Shown here: positions 39,536 to 46,155 of the stretch, one piece after another
Layout: the number at the start of each line of letters is the position of its first letter
Position numbering within the stretch: position 1 is the first letter of the stretch
Source of the DNA: GCA-2737725 sp033763995
Lineage (GTDB): Bacteria > Pseudomonadota > Alphaproteobacteria > Rhodospirillales > Rhodospirillaceae
Direction of reading: 5' to 3'
DNA length: 64,000 nucleotides
NCBI GenBank assembly: GCA_033763995.1
Contig: JANRJL010000056.1
Span: forward strand, 1 to 64,000
Notes under the pieces: generated by a model
Databases searched by the model: none
Told to the model about the DNA's origin: nothing
What the model saw: only the letters and a program-made list of their open reading frames with translations
Made by a program: the position numbers and the translations under genes

Positions 39536-40605
39536 TTTCGGTATCTCGTGTGCACCGGAACGCCCTCGGTGGCGCCGCCCGCCAGAAATTCCTGACCGAA
39601 CCAGTGCCAATTGTTATTAGCGCGCAGCGTACAGTTGACCCGCGCCCGGCCCGTCGGGAAGGCTTGCGTGGGCGTGATGGTCACGCGCGCTACGGCAACA
39701 CTCACGTCGAGCCGTTCGCCGCGCGGGCCAAAGCACGACAAGCCTTTCAAAGTGGCGGGCGGATCAAGAACGTCGAAACCAAGTTTCGGCGGATTGACGC
39801 GCAGCACCGGATCGTCGGGCTGCACGTTCACGGCCTTGATCGGCAGCGTGGCCGTGACCAGCTTGAATCGGTCCATGGCGCCATAGGTTTCATTGAGCGC
39901 GAAGCGCGGCAGCAGAAACATGTCGGCCTCGGGATAAACGGGGCCTGAGTTCTGACCAAAGGCGGCAGCAAAGCCAGCCCCCGCCACGATCTTGATGTCC
40001 TCGCGCCCGGCTTCGCCATAGGGATAAGCGAAGTGATCGGGCACTTGCCCCAACTCGGCCTGAAAACGCGCTTTCATCTGATCCAAATCGCGCCGCACCT
40101 GATCGGCGCTGAGCGCCGGAAAGTGCGGGTGGGCATGGCTGTGCGCGCCGATGGTTACGCCGTCGGCCTGTAAAGCGCGAACGTCATCCCAGGTCATGAT
40201 ATCGGAATACTTCTTGTCGACCGCTTCGCTGGCGACAAAGACCGTGAAGGGGAACCCGGCTTGCTTGAATCGCGGCCAAGCCTCGGTGACCACTGACTTG
40301 TAGGCATCGTCGATGGTGATGGCGATGGCCTTGGACGGTAAGGGTGTGCGATTTTTGAGCGCATCCACGACGGTGCCCAGCGGGAGCACCGAGAAACCGT
40401 TGGTTTTCAAATAGGCGATGTGTTCATCCAGTTGCTCAAGCCGAATGTTGGTGGCCGGGTACTTGGCCTCGCCGAAGCGGTGATACATCAACACCACGGC
40501 CGATGGGGACGCTGTGGGCTGCGCGGACGCCGATGCGATCATGACTATCAGAACGGCTGCGGCGAACAGCCCCCATCTGCTAAGAACACCAATGCCCATA
40601 ACCAT
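39532..40605 (-). CDS. Polysaccharide deacetylase family protein (NodB-type), exported
   Basis: The 357-residue protein has a signal peptide (residues 1-28) and a NodB-homology domain. VVLMYHRFGE is followed by AITIDDAYKS with the catalytic Asp pair (99-100) and GAHSHAHPHF, where His155 and His159 would bind the metal. It probably removes acetyl groups from a cell-surface glycan or peptidoglycan in the periplasm. The C-terminal 90 residues resemble no domain I know. AAGGG precedes the ATG at 40605, and this ATG overlaps on the opposite strand with an ATG of the neighbouring gene region. Confidence 0.9.
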   Translation of the reverse strand: MVMGIGVLSRWGLFAAAVLIVMIASASAQPTASPSAVVLMYHRFGEAKYPATNIRLEQLDEHIAYLKTNGFSVLPLGTVVDALKNRTPLPSKAIAITIDDAYKSVVTEAWPRFKQAGFPFTVFVASEAVDKKYSDIMTWDDVRALQADGVTIGAHSHAHPHFPALSADQVRRDLDQMKARFQAELGQVPDHFAYPYGEAGREDIKIVAGAGFAAAFGQNSGPVYPEADMFLLPRFALNETYGAMDRFKLVTATLPIKAVNVQPDDPVLRVNPPKLGFDVLDPPATLKGLSCFGPRGERLDVSVAVARVTITPTQAFPTGRARVNCTLRANNNWHWFGQEFLAGGATEGVPVHTRYRN

Positions 40606-40615
40606 GGAGGTTCCC

Positions 40616-41209
40616 TTGCGTGGCTCTTTGACCGACAGCGGCCTTGATCTTGTCTTCCGTCATGCCCGGACGCAGAACAGTTGGCAACCCACGGCCGTGG
40701 CCGAGGACCTTCTGCGGAAAGTTTATGATCTGATGAAGATGGGGCCCACCAGCGCCAACTGCTCGCCGGCGCGGTTCGTTTTCGTGACCAGCGCGGCGGG
40801 CAAGGAACGGCTGAAACCGGCCCTATCGCAAGGCAATCTCGCCAAGACCCTGGCCGCGCCGGTGACCGCGATCATCGGCTATGACACGCAATTCTACGAG
40901 CTGCTGCCGGAGTTGTTCCCGCACGATCAGACCGCGCGGTCTTGGTTTGACGGCAACCCCGCCTTGATTCAAGAAACCGCCTTTCGCAACGGCACCTTGC
41001 AAGCCGCCTATTTGATGATCGCGGCACGGGCGCTGGGCCTCGATTGCGGGCCCATGAGCGGTTTCGATCAGGCCAAGATCAATGCGGCCTTCTGGCCCGA
41101 CGGACGCGTGAAAGCGAACTTCTTGTGCAACATCGGCTACGGCGACGATGCCAAGGTGTTCGCGCGTAGTCCGCGCCTGCCCTTCGAGCGCGCCTGTACG
41201 ATTGTTTAG
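40616..41209 (+). CDS. Malonic semialdehyde reductase RutE-like nitroreductase
   Basis: The 197-residue flavoprotein of the nitroreductase fold resembles RutE/HadB. LDLVFRHARTQNSWQ, MGPTSANCSPARFVFV, WFDGNPALIQETAFRNGTLQAAYLMIAARALGLDCGPMSGFD and KANFLCNIGYGD are the family blocks for FMN binding. The TTG at 40616 is preferred: GGAGG ends five bases before it and the length equals RutE (about 196). The ATG at 40604 would start within that Shine-Dalgarno. No other rut gene is nearby, so a pyrimidine role is unlikely. Detoxifying an aldehyde or quinone is possible. Confidence 0.88.
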   Translation: MRGSLTDSGLDLVFRHARTQNSWQPTAVAEDLLRKVYDLMKMGPTSANCSPARFVFVTSAAGKERLKPALSQGNLAKTLAAPVTAIIGYDTQFYELLPELFPHDQTARSWFDGNPALIQETAFRNGTLQAAYLMIAARALGLDCGPMSGFDQAKINAAFWPDGRVKANFLCNIGYGDDAKVFARSPRLPFERACTIV

Positions 41210-41691
41210 GTCAGGAACGGCTTGGTCGGTACGGCAAAGCGCCGCGCGATGAGATGATCCAGAGAATAGAGGCCGGGGCCGCGCACCAGAATCATTCCCA
41301 GCAGGAACAGCCAATAGAAGTGTTCCATGGAGTCGTAGGCAGGATTGGACGCGCCCAGCACGAACTGAATCACACAGGTCATTGCGATGAGCGGCAACGT
41401 CGCGAGACGCGCGGCCAACCCAATAAACAAAAGAATAGGCAGACCCAGTTCATTGATGGTGCCAAACACCGCGGCCAATTCGGGCGAGAGCAGCGGAAGT
41501 TTGTATTCTTCGGCAAACAGAAAAACCGTCGCGTCCCAATCCTTGATCTTCTCCAGGCCCGAGCGGAAAAAGATAAGACCGATCCAGAGACGCACAGCCA
41601 GATCAAAGGCGGGCGAGATAAAGCGCTGCAGAAAGGCCGTGGCTGTTTGATAGCTGTTGACGGCGAATACAGTGAGTTGATCGCGATTCAT
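41206..41691 (-). CDS. DoxX family membrane protein (BufD/GigD-like candidate)
   Basis: The 161-residue protein has four membrane helices, with the DoxX opening LAVRLWIGLIFFRSGLEKIKDWDATVFLFAEEYKLPLLSP and ELGLPILLFIGLAARLATLPLIAMT in the second half. DoxX proteins take part in sulfur and redox chemistry. One group is the fourth gene of bufferin (gigABCD) operons, next to a DUF2282 precursor. That matches the gene 192 bp upstream here. The ATG at 41691 has GAGGA upstream. Its end overlaps the RutE-like gene by four bases. Confidence 0.87.
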   Translation of the reverse strand: MNRDQLTVFAVNSYQTATAFLQRFISPAFDLAVRLWIGLIFFRSGLEKIKDWDATVFLFAEEYKLPLLSPELAAVFGTINELGLPILLFIGLAARLATLPLIAMTCVIQFVLGASNPAYDSMEHFYWLFLLGMILVRGPGLYSLDHLIARRFAVPTKPFLT

Positions 41692-41883
41692 GGACCATCC
41701 TCGCACGGTTCTCGGTTCAGCCGTACTGTAACGCGGGCTCAGGCTCGGCAAGATCACATCCATGACATCATCGTCCGACAAACGGCCCCCGAGGCGATGA
41801 CCGTGAGGGGGCGGAGGGCGGGGAGGGGTTCACGGTCAGGGCTCGGGGGTCGATGGCGAGTATCAATGGCGGCGGGCGCGGGC

Positions 41884-42183
41884 TTAGCCCTTGATCTTGG
41901 TGTTCTTGCCCTCGAAGGGTGTCGTCTGGCCGTTCATGGCCTGGCACGAACCGGCGGGCACTTCCTTGAAGCTTTGGCCGTCGTAGCTGGTCTTGGATTG
42001 ACCGGCGCAGCCGTGGCTGCCGTTGGCGGCGGCGCAGTTGTTTTCGCCGGCCTTGGCGATGCCGTAGCACTTTTCCATCTTCGCGGTTTGCGCAACCGTG
42101 GGCGCGGTGGTCGACAGGGCCATGTAGGCCGCACCGACGACGGCGGCGACGATGGCGCCGTGGGCAATTTTTTCGTTCAGCAT
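41884..42183 (-). CDS. DUF2282 bufferin-like precursor peptide (GigA/BufA1-like)
   Basis: The 99-residue protein has a signal peptide (MLNEKIAHGAIVAAVVGAAY, cleaved probably around VAQ at residues 30-32). Four cysteines follow, at 39, 50, 59 and 80, in the contexts EKCYGIAKAGENNC, HGCAGQSK and AGSC. This pattern is the DUF2282 family, whose members are ribosomal peptides modified at Cys by DUF692 enzymes and used against copper or gold stress. AAGGAG precedes the ATG at 42183. The DUF692 and DUF2063 genes that normally follow are absent; only the DoxX gene is present. Confidence 0.85.
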   Translation of the reverse strand: MLNEKIAHGAIVAAVVGAAYMALSTTAPTVAQTAKMEKCYGIAKAGENNCAAANGSHGCAGQSKTSYDGQSFKEVPAGSCQAMNGQTTPFEGKNTKIKG

Positions 42184-42263
42184 GGGGGTCTCCTTCAAAC
42201 GGGTGTCGGCCGGGGTGGCTGCGACACGGAGAACCCTACCGGCGATGATCGCCCACCTTCCAA

Positions 42264-42287
42264 TATCGCTTGTTTCGCGATTCGATA
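42264..42287. promoter_or_regulatory. Candidate LysR-type binding site
   Basis: Within the 154-bp LysR-DUF2282 gap, ATCGC (42265-42269) pairs with GCGAT (42277-42281), and TATCG (42264-42268) pairs with CGATA (42283-42287), giving overlapping dyads. LysR regulators bind interrupted palindromes of this size. The site is 81 bp upstream of the DUF2282 start, in a typical position, but binding is inferred. Confidence 0.35.
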
Positions 42288-42337
42288 ACCGGGCGTTATG
42301 GCGTGGACGGGCCGGACATTCGTTGTATTTCAGTGGT

Positions 42338-43216
42338 CTACAGTAATTCCCAGCGGTAATCACGGGCCAATTGGACCACCATCTTGGTGGCCGGGGTGAA
42401 GCGGCGGCCCGAGACGGTGACGAGCGACACCGTGCGCGCGATTTCCGGCTCGCCGATGACGCGTAGGACCACGCCGGGCAAGCGCGGCAAATACTCGGGC
42501 ATGATGGCCAGCCCGAAGCCGGCGGCGAGCATCGCCTGGACCCAATCCTCGCGTTCGCTGCGGAAAATCGTTTTGACCGGAACGTTGTGATATTCGTCGT
42601 GGGCGGTCCAGTGATCGCCGAACTCGCAGGCCGTGCGCTGCAGGTAGTTTTCATTCTTGAGTTCGTCGATGGGAATGGCGTTGAGCCGTTCCAGCCGATG
42701 ACCCTTGGCGAAAGCGACGCCGTAGCGCTCGCGGTACAAGGGAATGGCGTCGAAGCGATCGGGTAAATTGGGCATGCCGATCAGCGCCACGTCGATGCCG
42801 CCCTTCATCATGGCATCCACCAGTTTTTTTCCGGGCAACTCGACAATGGACAGCTCGACCGTCGGCATGCGCTCGCGCACGGCGCGCATGAAGCCGACGA
42901 TGGTGTGCGAGCTGATCGTGCACATCACGCCAAGCTTGAGGCTCACTTTCGTCGCGGTCTTGAAGCACGTGGCCTCTTCCTGCGCGGCCTCGGTGGCCTG
43001 CAGCACCTGTTCCAGATGAGGCTTGACGAGATTGCCGAGGTCGGTGAGGTGACTGTTGCCGCGCTCGCGGCGGAACAGCTCGCCGCCGAACTCGTCTTCC
43101 AGCGACTTGATGGCCTTGGTCAGCGCCGGTTGCGAAACGTTGCAAACCTCCGCCGCGCGCGTGAAATTCAGTTCTCGGCACAGCGTGAGGAAATAGCGAA
43201 TCTGATGAATTTCCAC
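42338..43216 (-). CDS. LysR family transcriptional regulator
   Basis: The 292-residue protein has the LysR winged helix-turn-helix at residues 1-60 (IHQIRYFLTLCRELNFTRAAEVCNVSQPALTKAIKSLEDEFGGELFRRER). A periplasmic-binding-protein-like effector domain follows (about 90-290). The start is a GTG at 43216. It lies upstream of the DUF2282 gene on the same strand, which is unusual because LysR genes are more often divergent from targets. The effector is unknown, and control of the DUF2282-DoxX pair is only a proposal from position. Confidence 0.92.
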   Translation of the reverse strand: MEIHQIRYFLTLCRELNFTRAAEVCNVSQPALTKAIKSLEDEFGGELFRRERGNSHLTDLGNLVKPHLEQVLQATEAAQEEATCFKTATKVSLKLGVMCTISSHTIVGFMRAVRERMPTVELSIVELPGKKLVDAMMKGGIDVALIGMPNLPDRFDAIPLYRERYGVAFAKGHRLERLNAIPIDELKNENYLQRTACEFGDHWTAHDEYHNVPVKTIFRSEREDWVQAMLAAGFGLAIMPEYLPRLPGVVLRVIGEPEIARTVSLVTVSGRRFTPATKMVVQLARDYRWELL

Positions 43217-43365
43217 GCGCGTGGCCCCGCCGCCAAGACCCCAGAAGAGAACGTATTATGATCTCTCGCGGCGGGCGATCAAGCCGCCAAACGGGGCGCG
43301 TGAAGCGGATTTGACAGTCGCAAAATCCTGCGCCACGGCGGGATGCGAATGTTAGAATCGGACCA

Positions 43366-44403
43366 CTAGCGGCGCGGCAGGAAGCCCACGGTTTCGTAGG
43401 CCTCCTTCAACACCGGCTCGGCGATGGCGTTGGCCTTCGCGGCACCCTTCGCCAGGATGCGGTCGAGTTCGGCGGGATCGTTCATGAGCCGCTTCATCTC
43501 GGCGTTGATGGGACCCAGCACCGCCACGGCCGTTTCCGTGAGCTTGGCCTTGAATCCCGAAAACTGTGAACCGGCGATCTCGGCCAGAACCTGTTCGACG
43601 GTCTTGTCGGTCAGAGCCGCGTAGATGTTGATGAGATTGGCCGCCTCGGGCCGCCCTTCCAATTCGGCGATGGTCGTGGGCAGCGGCAGGGGGTCGGTCT
43701 TGGCCTTCTGGAACTTGAGCGCGATGGCGTCGCGATCGTCCGTCATGTTGAGGCGCGAATAATCGGATTCGTCCGACTTCGACATTTTCTTCAGACCGTC
43801 GCGCAGGCTCATCACCCGCGTGCCGGGGCCGCGAATCACGGGCTCGGGCAACGGAAACACCGTCTTGCCGAAATCCGCGTTGAATTTTTGGGCGATGTCG
43901 CGCGCCAACTCCAAATGCTGCTTCTGGTCCTCGCCCACGGGCACGTGCGTGGCCTTGTAAACCAAAATATCGGCGGCCATGAGATTGGGATAGACGTACA
44001 GGCCCACCGAGGCGTTCTCGCGATTCTTGCCCGCCTTGTCCTTGAATTGCGTCATGCGGTTGAGCCAGCCCAGGCGCGCCACGCAGTTGAACACCCAGGC
44101 AAGCTCGGCATGGGCCGGCACATGGCTTTGCACGAACAGCGCATTGGCCGCGGGATCGACGCCCGCGGCGATCATGCCGGCGGCCACCTCGCGTGTGTTC
44201 TTGATGAGATCCTTGGGGTCCTGCCACACGGTGATGGCGTGCATATCGACGATGCAGAACAGGCACTCGTAATCCTGCTGCAGCGCGACCCAATTGCGGA
44301 TGGCGCCGAGATAATTGCCGAGGTGAAGATTGCCCGTGGGCTGAATGCCGGAGAGAATGCGCCCGGCGCGTGAGCCGTGCGGTGTGGACCCGCTGCTGGA
44401 CAT
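43366..44403 (-). CDS. trpS: Tryptophanyl-tRNA synthetase
   Basis: The 345-residue class I synthetase charges tRNA-Trp in the cytosol. SGIQPTGNLHLGNYLGAI carries the HIGH-like motif and KKMSKSDES the KMSKS loop. The FCIVDMHAITV and MTQFKDKAGKN segments fit the family. GAAGGA precedes the ATG at 44403. It is the last gene of a minus-strand block running mutS, small membrane protein, glnD, murJ, trpS. In several rhizobia this block continues into a universal stress gene and nfu; here those lie beyond a five-kilobase insertion. Confidence 0.97.
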   Translation of the reverse strand: MSSSGSTPHGSRAGRILSGIQPTGNLHLGNYLGAIRNWVALQQDYECLFCIVDMHAITVWQDPKDLIKNTREVAAGMIAAGVDPAANALFVQSHVPAHAELAWVFNCVARLGWLNRMTQFKDKAGKNRENASVGLYVYPNLMAADILVYKATHVPVGEDQKQHLELARDIAQKFNADFGKTVFPLPEPVIRGPGTRVMSLRDGLKKMSKSDESDYSRLNMTDDRDAIALKFQKAKTDPLPLPTTIAELEGRPEAANLINIYAALTDKTVEQVLAEIAGSQFSGFKAKLTETAVAVLGPINAEMKRLMNDPAELDRILAKGAAKANAIAEPVLKEAYETVGFLPRR

Positions 44404-44495
44404 GAATGCCGTCCTTCAATGTGCGCCGCGCGGCTGGACCCGCGCGACGGGATGCAAGTAAAGCGCGGCGTTGGTACTCCGGGCGAGCGGAACGG

Positions 44496-46094
44496 TCAAG
44501 CCATGGGCGGCGGTCTGTTCTCGGCGGCGCGGCGCAAGGCCGCGATATCGGACCACGACGCCACTCGCAAAGTAACGGCCGCCGCAACGAAGACAGCTCC
44601 GCCGACGGCGATCAATGCGGCGAGGGTCATGGACTTTGCGATTTCCGCACCTGCCGGTTCGTGATCGAGGCCAAATACTGGGCCAACGCTCGCCGTGGTC
44701 ACAGCGCGCGCGATAAGCAGCGCCACGATCATGAGGCCGGTTGCCGCACAAAGGCGCGGCAAGCGGGCTCGCAGCCGCTCATCGGGCACCAAGTGACCGC
44801 GTGCGTGCAGCACCCAGGCCAGGAGCCCGGCATTGATCCAGCCCGACAGCGACGTCGCCAAGGCGATGCCGACATGGCCGATCCATTGCATCAGGACGAG
44901 GCTGATACCGACATTGGCGATGAGCGCGCCGACGGAAATTTTCACCGGTGTGGCGGTGTCGTGCCGCCCAAAGAAGCCCGGCGTCAGCGCCTTATTGAGC
45001 ACAAAGGCCGGCAGGCCCAACGAGAACATCAAGAGGGCCGCCGCCACGGCCTCGCGGTCGGCGGGCGTGAAGGCGCCGCGTTCGAACAGAGTCGCGGCAA
45101 CGGGTTCGGCGAGAGCGCCGATTCCGGCCGCGGCCGGCAAGGTCAGCAACAGACAAACCTCGATGGCGCGGTTCTGATTGGCCAGCGCCGCGGCCTCGTT
45201 GCCCGACTGAATTTGCCGCGACAACAACGGCAACAGCGCAACCCCCACCGCGACACCGACCACGCCCAGCGGCAGTTGATTGACCCGGTCGGCGAAGTAA
45301 AGCCACGACACGGCCCCGACCGACACCAAGGTGGCCATGATATTGTTGGCGACGAGATTGAGTTGATAGATGCCGGCGCCGAAGGCTACCGGCAGCATGC
45401 GTTTTAGCAGGTCCTTCACCTCGGGCGTCAAGCGCGGCCGGCGAAAGGCGATGGCCACGCCGGCGCGGCGGCAATGATGGGCCAGCCAAAGATATTGCAG
45501 CACGCCGGCGACCGAGACTCCAAAGGCCATGAACACCGCCGTGTCGGCGCCGAGCGGCACGGAGGCCAATAAAAAAACGACGATAGTGAGGTTGAGCAGA
45601 ATGGGCGTGGCGGCGGCGGCGGCAAAATGATTGAGCGCGTTGAGCACGCCCGACTGCAACGACACCAACGAGATGAAAAAGAGATAAGGAAACGTGATGC
45701 GCGCCAGATCCGTGGCGCGCTCCATTTGCCCTTCGACGCGATCAAAGCCCGGCGCGATGGCCAGGAGGGCGAGCGGCATGATCGCCACCATGATCACGCA
45801 AAACACCGCGAGGATCGCCGCCAGCATGGAGGCCGCGTCGTCGGCGAAGGCCTTGGCTTTGGCGGGGCCGTCGCGCTCCACCGCCTGGGCGAAGATCGGC
45901 ACGAAGCCCGCCGAAAAGGCCCCCTCGGCAAAGAGACGCCGGAACAAATTGGGAAACTGAAAGGCGATCAGAAATGCGTCGGCCGCAGCCCCCGCGCCCA
46001 GGAAGGAAGCCGTCAGGATATCGCGCAGAAATCCGGTGAAGCGCGACAAAAGCGTATAGGAGCCGACCGTGGTGAAGGCGCGCAGTAACGACAT
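44496..46094 (-). CDS. murJ: Lipid II flippase MurJ (MviN)
   Basis: The 532-residue membrane protein has about 14 helices and belongs to the MOP exporter superfamily. It flips lipid II across the inner membrane for peptidoglycan synthesis. It opens MSLLRAFTTVGSYTLLSRFTGFLRDILTASFLGAGAAADAF, and FPNLFRRLFAEGAFSAGFVPIF follows, both typical of MurJ with the conserved Arg residues facing the cavity. The ATG at 46094 is the family start; the frame stays open upstream without similarity. It lies between glnD and trpS, an order seen in many alphaproteobacteria. Confidence 0.96.
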   Translation of the reverse strand: MSLLRAFTTVGSYTLLSRFTGFLRDILTASFLGAGAAADAFLIAFQFPNLFRRLFAEGAFSAGFVPIFAQAVERDGPAKAKAFADDAASMLAAILAVFCVIMVAIMPLALLAIAPGFDRVEGQMERATDLARITFPYLFFISLVSLQSGVLNALNHFAAAAATPILLNLTIVVFLLASVPLGADTAVFMAFGVSVAGVLQYLWLAHHCRRAGVAIAFRRPRLTPEVKDLLKRMLPVAFGAGIYQLNLVANNIMATLVSVGAVSWLYFADRVNQLPLGVVGVAVGVALLPLLSRQIQSGNEAAALANQNRAIEVCLLLTLPAAAGIGALAEPVAATLFERGAFTPADREAVAAALLMFSLGLPAFVLNKALTPGFFGRHDTATPVKISVGALIANVGISLVLMQWIGHVGIALATSLSGWINAGLLAWVLHARGHLVPDERLRARLPRLCAATGLMIVALLIARAVTTASVGPVFGLDHEPAGAEIAKSMTLAALIAVGGAVFVAAAVTLRVASWSDIAALRRAAENRPPPMA

Positions 46095-46155
46095 GATCCG
46101 GGTGTAGCCGAAAACCGCGTCAAGGTGAATCGGCCTTGCGGCGAAAAGGCGAAGA

